Shown here one piece after another: positions 36,060 through 43,963 of a stretch of DNA of 64,000 bases (positions are counted from its first letter, which is position 1; each line of letters starts with the position of its first letter). Location: the NCBI RefSeq assembly GCF_001509795.1, contig NZ_LLZN01000013.1, positions 77,022 through 141,021 of the forward strand. The letters run 5' to 3'. The notes below the pieces were generated by a model, which was given only the letters and a program-made list of their open reading frames with translations, was not told where the DNA came from and made no database searches. Origin of the DNA: Streptomyces sp. NRRL WC-3605. GTDB taxonomy: Bacteria > Actinomycetota > Actinomycetes > Streptomycetales > Streptomycetaceae. The position numbers and the translations under genes are program-made.

Positions 36060-36902
36060 CTAGACGTCGACCTGGACGAGCTTGTTCCCGTCGAAGTCGA
36101 TGATCTCGACGTGGTCGATCTTGTCCGGGGACATCGCGACTCCGCCGCTGACGTAGAGCGGGTTCCTGGCCTGCTCGGTCTTCGCGTCCGGGAGGCCGTA
36201 GCCCCACTTCGGCACGGACCAGGAGGCCGCCGTCTCGCGCGCACCGTCCTTGCTCACGAAGACCATGGAGCACTTCAGCGGGCCCTTGACGCCCTTGAGC
36301 TCCAGGCCGGTCTCGGTACCCCAGAGCTTCTTGCTCAGGCCGACGGTCGCGGTGACGCCGGTCGACGAGTCGGTGCCCGTGACCTTGTCCTTGATCCCGG
36401 TGAACAGCTCCTTGGCGGGGTTGGCCGCCTGCACGGTCCGGTTGCCCTCGGTGCCGCCGCCTCCACTGTCGCCGTTCGTCGCGACGGCCACGACGGGACC
36501 GCCGATGATCAGCGCGGCGGCCGCGGCCACCAGGTAGAAGCCACGCCGGCGCTTCTGGGCGCGGCGCTCGGCGACCTCGTCCACCAGCTTGTTCACCAGG
36601 CGCGGGCTGGGCTTGGCCGACAGCGAGTCGCCGATGGCGGGTGTGCCGGCACCGGGCAGGTCCGCGAGGGCGGCCAGCATCGGTTCCATTCCGGCGAGTT
36701 CGTCGAGCTGCTGGGCGCACCATTCGCAGGTGGCCAGATGAGCCTCGAAAGCGGTTGCCTCGGCGTCGTCGAGAATCCCGAGGGCGTAGGCGCCGACGGT
36801 CTCGTGCTCACTGGGGCCCGGTCGTCCCTGCGTGGGGCTCATGGACCCAGACATACCCGACCCGCCCATGCCGAATCCCTGGTTTCCCCCGTACCCGCTC
36901 AT
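36060..36902 (-). CDS. rsuA: Zinc-binding anti-sigma factor for SigU
   Basis: 280 aa from ATG 36902; the sigma gene stop overlaps the start. After a Gly/Met-rich N-terminus, the ZAS motif H-x3-C-x2-C is His55, Cys59 and Cys62 (AHLATCEWC). A single transmembrane helix spans about 122-142, leaving a C-terminal domain of about 140 residues outside the cell. This layout fits an ECF anti-sigma factor that holds SigU at the membrane until a signal comes. The extracytoplasmic domain resembles RskA-like domains in size. Name by synteny with S. coelicolor. Confidence 0.88.
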   Translation of the reverse strand: MSGYGGNQGFGMGGSGMSGSMSPTQGRPGPSEHETVGAYALGILDDAEATAFEAHLATCEWCAQQLDELAGMEPMLAALADLPGAGTPAIGDSLSAKPSPRLVNKLVDEVAERRAQKRRRGFYLVAAAAALIIGGPVVAVATNGDSGGGGTEGNRTVQAANPAKELFTGIKDKVTGTDSSTGVTATVGLSKKLWGTETGLELKGVKGPLKCSMVFVSKDGARETAASWSVPKWGYGLPDAKTEQARNPLYVSGGVAMSPDKIDHVEIIDFDGNKLVQVDV

Positions 36903-37477
36903 CACGCCGTCACCCCCCGCTCCTCCAGAGCCAGCTTCATCGACCGCAGGGCGTAGAAAACCCTTGAGCGGACGGTTCCGCTGGGTATGCCCAGTGTCTC
37001 GGCCGCCTCATTGACCGTACGCCCCTTGAAGTACGTCTCGACGAGCACCTCCCGGTGGGCGGGGGTCAGGTCGTCGAGCGCGTCCGACAGCGTCATCAAC
37101 CACAGCGCCTTGTCGATCTCGTCCTCCGCGGGGATGACCTCCAGCGGCGACGGATCGACCTCCTGCGGCCGGGCCTGCCGGCTGCGGTGGCCGTCGATGA
37201 CGATGCGCCGGGCGACCGTCACCAGCCAGGGGCGTACCGATCCGGTCGCTCGATTGAGCTGTCCGGCGTTCTTCCAGGCACGGATGAGCGTCTCCTGCAC
37301 GACGTCCTCTGCTCGTTGCCGATCACCGGCGACCAGACGGAGGACATACGCAAGGAGGGGTCCGGCGTGCTCTCTGTACAGCGCACGCATCAGCTCCTCA
37401 TCAGGTTCCGAGGGCTGGGACATGCGATGTCGGGCCCTCGATCCACGTTCATTGGCCACGACGGAATCCTTGCGCAC
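36902..37477 (-). CDS. sigU: ECF RNA polymerase sigma factor SigU
   Basis: 191 aa from GTG 37477, with GGAGG five bases upstream; a shorter form from ATG 37420 (MSQPSEP) is possible. Region 2 spans about residues 30-95 (AEDVVQETLIRAW) and region 4 about 132-188 (HREVLVETYFKGRTVNEAA, then an SGTVRSRVFYAL recognition helix). It is translationally coupled to its anti-sigma factor. In S. coelicolor, SigU release affects secretion and aerial growth, as I recall. Confidence 0.9.
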   Translation of the reverse strand: MRKDSVVANERGSRARHRMSQPSEPDEELMRALYREHAGPLLAYVLRLVAGDRQRAEDVVQETLIRAWKNAGQLNRATGSVRPWLVTVARRIVIDGHRSRQARPQEVDPSPLEVIPAEDEIDKALWLMTLSDALDDLTPAHREVLVETYFKGRTVNEAAETLGIPSGTVRSRVFYALRSMKLALEERGVTA

Positions 37478-37742
37478 GCCCACCTCCGATGTCCGGGGGT
37501 TCCCCCAGTCGGTCGCTCGACCACCCGTACGCAGACGGCGGGTTGCGTGTTCAAAGTGAGGCGACAGTTTTCTTCGGAGTGACGTGACGAGCGGGACATG
37601 GCGCCACATTCCCACCGTGCGATCTTTACATTTCCGTCACATCGGCAAGATCGTCTTCACGCTTCCCTACGGTGGCGTAGGTAAACAACGTGTAATCGAA
37701 ATCACTTCGACGGCCGTTTCACACACGGGGCATAACGGGCGC

Positions 37743-38342
37743 TCAGGTCCGGGTGAGAGCCGCGCGGCGGCGGTGCCGGGCCACTCTTTCGCGGTTTCCG
37801 CACACCTCGCTGGAGCACCAGCGCCTCCGGCGGCCCCGGGAGGTGTCGAGGTACACGAGAGGACAATTGTCCCCTTCGCACTCCCGAAGCCCCGCCCGTG
37901 CGACGGGATCGGTGAGCAGCTCCAGGACGTCCCGCGCGAGGGCGCCGAGCAACTCCCCGCACGCGGGCGGCCGCTCCAGCCGCCGCACCAGCGTGCCGTC
38001 CCCACCCCGCACGACCCGCGGAGCGGGCGGCGCGGCACGGGCGAGGTCGTTCACCCGCTCCAGCACCCCGTCGTACGACGGCCAGGACGCCGGCCCCGCC
38101 GACGCGCCCCGCACCAACTGATCCACGAAAGCGCGTACTTCACGGAAAGCGGCCACCCACGAGGCGTCGGCGTGCCCCAGCGGGGTGTGCGGCGGCACGA
38201 GCCCGGACTCGGTGATCCACGCGCACAACACCTCGACGGAGACGAACCGTTCACAGGGGTGCGCGGTCGCGAGAAGGTCGAGACTCACCCGCCCCGCGCC
38301 GAAACGCAGGTCGTACGCGACCGTGGCCGTACCCGGTGCCAT
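37743..38342 (-). CDS. CGNR zinc-finger (ABATE domain) protein
   Basis: 199 aa from ATG 38342. The C-terminal CGNR motif is complete: CEGDNCPLVYLDTS, then RRWCSSEVCGNRERVARHR, with four Cys binding zinc. The N-terminal half is an ABATE (putative stress-induced transcription regulator) domain. The fold suggests a DNA-binding regulator; its targets are not known. It lies alone between sigU and nnaR. Confidence 0.85.
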   Translation of the reverse strand: MAPGTATVAYDLRFGAGRVSLDLLATAHPCERFVSVEVLCAWITESGLVPPHTPLGHADASWVAAFREVRAFVDQLVRGASAGPASWPSYDGVLERVNDLARAAPPAPRVVRGGDGTLVRRLERPPACGELLGALARDVLELLTDPVARAGLRECEGDNCPLVYLDTSRGRRRRWCSSEVCGNRERVARHRRRAALTRT

Positions 38343-38658
38343 GTGCCTGTCACCGCCTAGGGGGCACCGTCCCCGGTCGGCGGGGCCGGCGCGTGCGAGA
38401 GGGGGCTGGGGGAACCGTTCCCTCCCACAGTGCCCGGCCCGGGGCCCGGCCGGAACCCCTCGTGCCGCGAACCCCTCGTGCCGGGCAGACCCCGCCCTTC
38501 CGGCGGCGACCTTCCAAGGCCGGGCGCGCACAACCAGCCCGTCCGGCGCTTGAGGACGAGGCCCGTTCAGGGCCGACAGCGGGGGTTCGGGGGCGGCAGC
38601 CCCCGAGACGGCAACCTGTACGCCGGGTACGGCCCGGCCCGGGGCAACCAAAACATCC
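38343..38658. other. Intergenic gap between the CGNR gene and nnaR
   Basis: 316 bp without a gene. About 80 bp of it is a dispersed Streptomyces repeat (38531-38608). The remainder is GC-rich with short inverted repeats near 38340-38400. Confidence 0.5.
38531..38608. repeat. Streptomyces-type dispersed intergenic repeat
   Basis: The run begins caaccagcccgtccggcgct and ends in the palindromic gggggcggcagccccc at 38590-38605. Sequences of this wording are, from memory, scattered in intergenic regions across many Streptomyces genomes. A hairpin forms in the second half. Origin and function are unknown. Confidence 0.65.
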
Positions 38659-39810
38659 TCACTCGCCCGAATACTTCGCATCGGCGGCCGGGTCCAGCGC
38701 CAGCCGATACCCCCGTTTCACCACCGTCTGGATCAGCTTCGGCGCCCCCAGCGCCGTACGCAGCCGGGCCATCGCCGTCTCCACGGCGTGCTCGTCCCGC
38801 CCGGCGCCGGGCAGCGCGCGCAGCAGGTCGGCCCGGGACACCACCCAGCCCGGCCGCCGCGCCAGCGCCCGCAGCAGGGACATCCCGGCGGGCGGCACCG
38901 GCCGCAAGTCCCCGTCCACCAGCACCGCGTGGCCGCGGATCTCCACCCGGCGCCCGGCGATCGGCAACGTCCGCGCGCGGCCGGGCAGTTCCCGGCACAG
39001 CAGCTGCACCAGCGGGCCGAGCCGGAAGCGTTCGGGCTGCACGGTGTCGATCCCCCGCGCCTGCAACGGCAGCGCGGTGACCGGGCCCACGCAGGCCGGC
39101 AGGACGTCGTGCCCGAGCGCGGCCAGCAGTTCGTGGAGCAGTCCGCGTTCCTCGGCCCGCGTCAGCAGGGACGCGGCGGCCGGGGCGCTGGTGAAGGTCA
39201 CGGCGTCCAGGGAACGGGAGACGGCCGCGTCCAGCAACCGGTCCACGGGGCCGATGTCCACCGGCGGCAGCCACCGGTACACGGGCACCCCGAGCACCTC
39301 CGCCCCGCCCGCCCTGAGCGCCTCCACGAAGCCGGGCAGCGGCTCGCCGTGCAGCTGGACGGCGATCCGGCGCCCGTCGACGCCCTCCTCCAGCAGCCGG
39401 TCCAGCACCTCGGCCATGGACTCGCTGGACGGCGACCACTCCTCGGTCAGTCCGGCCGCGCGCACCGCGCCCTTCACCTTGGGCCCGCGCGCGAGCAGTT
39501 CGACCTCGCGCAGCCGGTTCAGCAGGTCCTCGCCGAGGCCCCAGCCCTCGGCGGCCTCGATCCAGCCCCGGAAGCCGATCGCGGTCGTGGCGACCACGAC
39601 GTCCGGGTGCCGCTGGATGATCTCCTTGGTGGCGGCGAGCAGTTCGCTGTCGTCGGAGAGCGGCACGATGCGCAGCGCCGGGGCGTGCACGACGGCGGCG
39701 CCGCGCCGCTGGAGCAGCGCCCCGAGCTCGTCGGCACGGCGCGCGGCGGTGACGCCCACGGTGAACCCGGCGAGGGGTCCGTGTTCAGGTTGCTGCTGTT
39801 CGTCGTACAT
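38659..39810 (-). CDS. nnaR: NnaR-type regulator: uroporphyrinogen-III-synthase fold plus winged helix
   Basis: 383 aa from ATG 39810. Residues about 15-260 read as a HemD fold (FTVGVTAARRADELGALL near the start, VTFTSAPAAASLL mid-way). Residues about 280-375 form an OmpR-type winged helix (WVVSRADLLRALPGAGRDEH, KLIQTVVKRGYRLAL). The fusion next to a nitrate transporter is that of NnaR, which works with GlnR on nitrate/nitrite genes in S. coelicolor, as recalled. A role in haem synthesis is therefore unlikely. narK is upstream on the same strand with a 126-bp gap. Confidence 0.88.
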   Translation of the reverse strand: MYDEQQQPEHGPLAGFTVGVTAARRADELGALLQRRGAAVVHAPALRIVPLSDDSELLAATKEIIQRHPDVVVATTAIGFRGWIEAAEGWGLGEDLLNRLREVELLARGPKVKGAVRAAGLTEEWSPSSESMAEVLDRLLEEGVDGRRIAVQLHGEPLPGFVEALRAGGAEVLGVPVYRWLPPVDIGPVDRLLDAAVSRSLDAVTFTSAPAAASLLTRAEERGLLHELLAALGHDVLPACVGPVTALPLQARGIDTVQPERFRLGPLVQLLCRELPGRARTLPIAGRRVEIRGHAVLVDGDLRPVPPAGMSLLRALARRPGWVVSRADLLRALPGAGRDEHAVETAMARLRTALGAPKLIQTVVKRGYRLALDPAADAKYSGE

Positions 39811-39879
39811 AACTCTCGTTCCGCACTCGAGTCGTGGTGCCTGCGCCGGACGCCCGCACAGATGCGTCCGCATGCCGAG

Positions 39880-39909
39880 CGAGCCTGTCAACGGTGCGTG
39901 ACAGGCTCG
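39880..39909 (-). promoter_or_regulatory. Perfect inverted repeat between narK and nnaR
   Basis: cgagcctgtca (39880-39890) and tgacaggctcg (39899-39909) are exact inverse copies around an 8-bp spacer. It can be a narK terminator or an operator for nnaR. There is no T-run on the leftward strand, and the arm length and spacing suit a dimeric regulator. Confidence 0.55.
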
Positions 39910-39936
39910 GTTCGGCCACGTGTCAGCGGTGTTACG

Positions 39937-41319
39937 TCACACCTCGGCATAGCTGAGCTGCGGCTTCGCCTCCGTCGCCGAAGCCGTGGGGGCCGTGGCG
40001 GGTGCCGGGCGGCGAAGGTATACGGCCCAGGTGACCGCGAAGCACAGGCCGTAGAAGGCGAGGAAGGCGACGAAGGCGCCGGTGCCGGAGCCCACGCTGA
40101 GGAACGACTGCCGGAAGGCCATGTTGATGCCGAGTCCGCCGAGCGCGCCCACCGCGCCGATCAGCCCCATGGAGGCGCCGGAGAGCCGGCGGCCGTAGGC
40201 GGCGGCCGCCTCGCCCTCCAGGCCCTGCCCGAGGGCCTTGGCGTGGAAGATGCCGGGGATCATCTTGAACGTGGAGCCGTTGCCGAGTCCGGTCAGGACG
40301 AACAGCGCGATGAAGGCCACGGTGAACAGCGGCAGCGACTCGCGCACCGACGCCACGATGACCACGCCGGTCGCGGCGGCCATGGCGACGTAGTTCCACA
40401 GCGTGATCCGCGCGCCGCCGAAGCGGTCGGCGAGCGAACCGCCGACGGGGCGGATCAGGGAGCCCAGCAGCGGGCCGATGAAGGTGACGTAGGCGGCCTG
40501 GAGGGGCGTACGGCCGAACTGCGTCTGCAGGACCAGGCCGAAGGCGAAGCTGTAGCCGATGAACGAGCCGAAGGTGCCGATGTAGAGGAAGGACATGATC
40601 CAGGTGTGGGGGTCCTTCGCGGCGTCCTTGGCGGCACCGGTGTCGTTGCGGACGGAGGAGATGCTGTCCATCTTCAGCCAGGCGAGGACGGCGGCGACGA
40701 CGATGAACGGGATGTAGATGCCGAGCAGCAGGCGCGGGCCGCCACTGGCGCCGATCACGGCGAGACCGACCAGCTGCACGACGGGGACGCCGACGTTGCC
40801 GCCGCCGGCGTTCAGCCCGAGCGCCCAGCCTTTCCTCCGCAGCGGGAAGAAGGCGTTGATGTTGGTCATGCTGGAGGCGAAGTTGCCGCCGCCCACGCCG
40901 GCCAGCATCGCGCAGATCAGGAAGACGGTGAACGAGGTCCCCGGCTCCATCACCGCGAACGCGGCGACCGTGGGCACGAGCAGCAGGCTCGCCGAGACCA
41001 CCGTCCACATCCGGCCGCCGAAGACGGCGACGGCGAAGGTGTAGGGGACGCGGGCGACGGCGCCGACCAGGGTGGCCATCGAGACGATGGTGAACTTGTC
41101 GGCGGGGGTGAGGCCGTACTCCGGCCCCATGAACAGCACCATCACGGACCACAGGGTCCAGATCGAGAACCCGATGTGCTCGGAGAGCACGGAGAAGAAC
41201 AGGTTGCGGCGGGCGATCCGCTCACCGGTGGTGTTCCAGAAGGTCTCGTCCTCGGGGTCCCAGTGGTCGATCCAGCGGCCTCCCCTGCTCGCGACGGGGG
41301 CAGTGCTCGGGGCTGTCAT
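39937..41319 (-). CDS. narK: Nitrate/nitrite transporter NarK
   Basis: 460 aa from ATG 41319. Twelve transmembrane helices; the two nitrate signature segments are visible as AGVGGGNFASSMTNINAFFP and ALGLNAGGGNVGVPVVQLV, and a third conserved Gly-rich stretch reads GLGNGSTFKMIPG. It moves nitrate in or nitrite out. It sits directly upstream of nnaR, fitting joint nitrogen control. A weak GlnR-like arrangement of half sites lies within 90 bp of the start. Confidence 0.94.
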   Translation of the reverse strand: MTAPSTAPVASRGGRWIDHWDPEDETFWNTTGERIARRNLFFSVLSEHIGFSIWTLWSVMVLFMGPEYGLTPADKFTIVSMATLVGAVARVPYTFAVAVFGGRMWTVVSASLLLVPTVAAFAVMEPGTSFTVFLICAMLAGVGGGNFASSMTNINAFFPLRRKGWALGLNAGGGNVGVPVVQLVGLAVIGASGGPRLLLGIYIPFIVVAAVLAWLKMDSISSVRNDTGAAKDAAKDPHTWIMSFLYIGTFGSFIGYSFAFGLVLQTQFGRTPLQAAYVTFIGPLLGSLIRPVGGSLADRFGGARITLWNYVAMAAATGVVIVASVRESLPLFTVAFIALFVLTGLGNGSTFKMIPGIFHAKALGQGLEGEAAAAYGRRLSGASMGLIGAVGALGGLGINMAFRQSFLSVGSGTGAFVAFLAFYGLCFAVTWAVYLRRPAPATAPTASATEAKPQLSYAEV

Positions 41320-41484
41320 GGCGCCTCCACGGTCTTCGGACTCGGTCGCCTGCGAGTGGCTGATCCCGAAGGTAGGGAGGGCTCGTTTCCGGGCTGTGGC
41401 ACCCGGTGACCGGCAAGGAACGTTGCTCTCACCCGCCGGACGGGGCGGATGAGAGGTCCCGCGGACCGGGCCCGGACGACCTGG

Positions 41485-42408
41485 TCAGGGCTGCTGCGGG
41501 GGCTGCCAGTGGGGGTTCTGCTGCGGGTAGGGCGGCTGCTGGCCGTACGGCTGGGGCGGTTGGGGCGCCTGCCCGTACGGCTGCTGGGGCGCCTGACCGT
41601 AGGGCTGCTGCCCGTACGGGCCGGGCGCGGCAGGCTGGGCGGGGTAGGGGCCGGGGGCGGCAGGCTGGGCGGGGTAGGGGCCGGGGGCGGCCGGCTGGGC
41701 GTACGGGGCCGGCGCCGGGGCCTGCTGCCCGTATCCGCCGGGGGCACCCGGCGCGGCGGCCGGGACCTGCCCGCCGTACGGCCCGGCCGCGCCGAACGGG
41801 TTGCCGTGCCCGGGGAGGTGGCCGCTCGCCGGCAGGTACCGCAGGCGGCCCGTCTCGTCCCGTACGGGTGTGAAGCCGGCGGCCTCGAGCCGCGCCGCGA
41901 ACTTGGCGTTCCGCTTGCGGGTGACGACGACGCCGACGGCGAGCAGCGCCATGAGCGCCAGCCAGCCGAGGACGACGAAGAAGGCGGAGTCGCCCTCGAT
42001 GTCCGCCTTCAGGGCGGAGAAGAAGAAGCCACCGGTGATACCGGCGGCCACCCAGTACATGCGCTTCTCGACATGCCGGCCGGTGAGGTCGAAGTTGATG
42101 CGCGCCTTGAGCAGTTCGTGCGCGTCGGGCACGAGCGGCGGCAGGGAGACGCCGTCACCGGCGTCCGGGTACTGCGCCCAGTTCTGCGCGGCCCGGGCGC
42201 GGGCCTGCGGGCTGGGGTCGGGCGCGATCAGCATCACGAGGGCGTTGTTGCGTCCGCCCTGCCTCACGTCCAGGTACTCGTACCCGAACTGCTGGGCGAC
42301 GAAGGCGAGGTGGGCGAGCTTCTTCACCGAGGCCATGGGGCTCGTGAGCTCCACCGGCTGACCGCTCGCGATCAGCCGAAGCATCTTCTGGACCTGCCGC
42401 TTGCTCAC
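41485..42408 (-). CDS. Membrane protein with Pro/Gln/Tyr-rich repeat tail
   Basis: 307 aa from ATG 42408. Residues 1-115 are a soluble, conserved-looking domain. Two transmembrane helices follow at about 118-133 and 142-162. From about residue 198 the tail is low complexity: several PYGQ motifs and three copies of PGPYPAQPAA. I do not recognise the domain. The tail may promote clustering or bind aromatic-recognising domains. It is 76 bp past the acyltransferase gene's... neighbourhood on the same strand and could belong to the mat transcription unit. Confidence 0.7.
   Translation of the reverse strand: MSKRQVQKMLRLIASGQPVELTSPMASVKKLAHLAFVAQQFGYEYLDVRQGGRNNALVMLIAPDPSPQARARAAQNWAQYPDAGDGVSLPPLVPDAHELLKARINFDLTGRHVEKRMYWVAAGITGGFFFSALKADIEGDSAFFVVLGWLALMALLAVGVVVTRKRNAKFAARLEAAGFTPVRDETGRLRYLPASGHLPGHGNPFGAAGPYGGQVPAAAPGAPGGYGQQAPAPAPYAQPAAPGPYPAQPAAPGPYPAQPAAPGPYGQQPYGQAPQQPYGQAPQPPQPYGQQPPYPQQNPHWQPPQQP
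41621..41710. repeat. 30-bp tandem repeat in the tail of the membrane protein
   Basis: Three near-identical 30-bp units starting at 41621, 41651 and 41681, each encoding ten residues of the PGPYPAQPAA type. The first two differ by a single base or so. Confidence 0.85.
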
Positions 42409-42544
42409 GCGTCACCCACTCCCCCACCGGACCACCCGGCGACCCCGTCCACCACCGCGACCCGGCCAGTCTTCCACGGGGGTCCGACATCGAGGACGGC
42501 GGACCTGCGGAGACGGGGGGTCGCGGGGGCGGACGGGGACGGTG

Positions 42545-43963
42545 TCATCCGCGGCGACGGCCGCCGCGGCCGCCGTCGCCGGACGCGGCGGCCTTCTTCT
42601 TCGTGCCGTTCGGCCACAGCCGCGGGCTGCGCTTGGCGGCGATGTCCTCGACCCAGCCGAAGGACAGGACGGCCAGCCCTATCAGCGGCCAGACCAGGAA
42701 GAACATCCAGATCATGTACGTCGAGTCGAGAGCGGCCGAGGCCCGCTCGCTCTCCATGAACGGCAGGTTGTACAGCTGGTCCAGGATCGGGACCGTGGCC
42801 ATGATCAGGAGGTTGTGCCACAGGTAGATCGTGACCGCGCGGTTGTTGGACAGCGTGACCAGCTTGTCCCAGCGGGCGAGCCGGCCCGGCAGTTCCTGCC
42901 ACGAGGGCGAGTAGAGCAGCAGGATCACGACGAACCCGAAGGACCAGGTCGCCTGGGACAGCGGGATGTCGTTGAGGTCCCAGCCGTCCGGGCCGAGGTG
43001 GCCCGAGGCCCACCACAGTCCGAAGGCCATGACGAGCGAGGCGCAGGAGACGGCCACATAGCGCGGGATCCTGGACAGCAGGCCCTCGTGGTGGGCGAAG
43101 CCCAGCACCCAGCAACCGCCGTAGACGGCGAAGTCGGAGATCGCGTTGCCGGTCTCGCCGGGGATCTTGACGACACCCGTGCCCACGACGGCCGTCAGGG
43201 CGAGCGGGGCCAGCAGGGTCGGCCACGGGGCCCGGCGGAACGCCCACAGCAGCAGCGGGGACGCCACGACGAACCACAGGTAGGCCCGCAGGTACCAGAG
43301 CACACCGGCGGCCTGCACCGCCCAGGTGTTCTCCAACAGGCCGGACTGGGAGCCGATCTGCCACGGGAACGGCGGCGCGCCGACCGGGACGAGGTAGTTG
43401 AACAGGTCGATGACGGCCCACATGCCGCCGCCGAGGTCCGGGTCCTTCGTCGGGTTCCAGCCGCCGGCGAACATCATCGTCAGCACGACGGCGCTGAACA
43501 CCCACAGCGGCGGCAGCAGACGCCTGACGCGGCTCTTGATCACGCCCCACGCGGGACGGTTCAGGGAGCGCGCCATGAGCGAGCCGGCCAGCGCGAACAT
43601 GACGCCCATGGACGGGAACAGGACCGTCAGCCAGGCCCAGCCGAAGAGGTGGTACGCGACCACGCGGACCAGCGCGATGGAGCGCAGGAGGTCCAGGTAG
43701 CGGTCGCGGCCCGGCTTCTTCGGCGCGGCGGCCGGCACCGGTTCGGGGGCCGGGTCCGGGGCGGGGGTGGAGGGCTCGGGTGCGACGGCGGTCGCCGCCG
43801 GCTCGTGTCCGTACGCGCCCGCGCCCGCGTAGGGGTCCGTCCGCCAGGCCGGGTCGTTCTGCCAAGCCGGGTCGGTCTGCCAGGCGGGGTCGTTCTGCCA
43901 GGACGGCTCCGGTGCCCCGGGCCCGGCTGCTCCGGGCCCCATGGGCGGGTATCCGTGCGTCAT
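42545..43963 (-). CDS. Acyltransferase-3 family integral membrane protein
   Basis: 472 aa from ATG 43963, overlapping the matB stop (ATGA). Residues 1-82 are disordered, with four copies of a DPAWQN-like hexapeptide. The acyltransferase-3 domain starts RYLDLLRSIALVRVVAYH, with the conserved Arg100 and His105, followed by about ten helices. Such enzymes O-acetylate or succinylate surface polysaccharides. Coupling to matB suggests it modifies the MatAB exopolymer; that is inference. Confidence 0.85.
   Translation of the reverse strand: MTHGYPPMGPGAAGPGAPEPSWQNDPAWQTDPAWQNDPAWRTDPYAGAGAYGHEPAATAVAPEPSTPAPDPAPEPVPAAAPKKPGRDRYLDLLRSIALVRVVAYHLFGWAWLTVLFPSMGVMFALAGSLMARSLNRPAWGVIKSRVRRLLPPLWVFSAVVLTMMFAGGWNPTKDPDLGGGMWAVIDLFNYLVPVGAPPFPWQIGSQSGLLENTWAVQAAGVLWYLRAYLWFVVASPLLLWAFRRAPWPTLLAPLALTAVVGTGVVKIPGETGNAISDFAVYGGCWVLGFAHHEGLLSRIPRYVAVSCASLVMAFGLWWASGHLGPDGWDLNDIPLSQATWSFGFVVILLLYSPSWQELPGRLARWDKLVTLSNNRAVTIYLWHNLLIMATVPILDQLYNLPFMESERASAALDSTYMIWMFFLVWPLIGLAVLSFGWVEDIAAKRSPRLWPNGTKKKAAASGDGGRGGRRRG
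43833..43904. repeat. 18-bp tandem repeat at the start of the acyltransferase gene
   Basis: Four units of 18 bp (43833, 43851, 43869, 43887), encoding the hexapeptide DPAWQN/T. Confidence 0.85.

Noticed and set aside
38659..39810. Haem-pathway hemD gene
   Set aside because: The winged-helix fusion and narK neighbour fit the NnaR regulator; no other hem genes are nearby.
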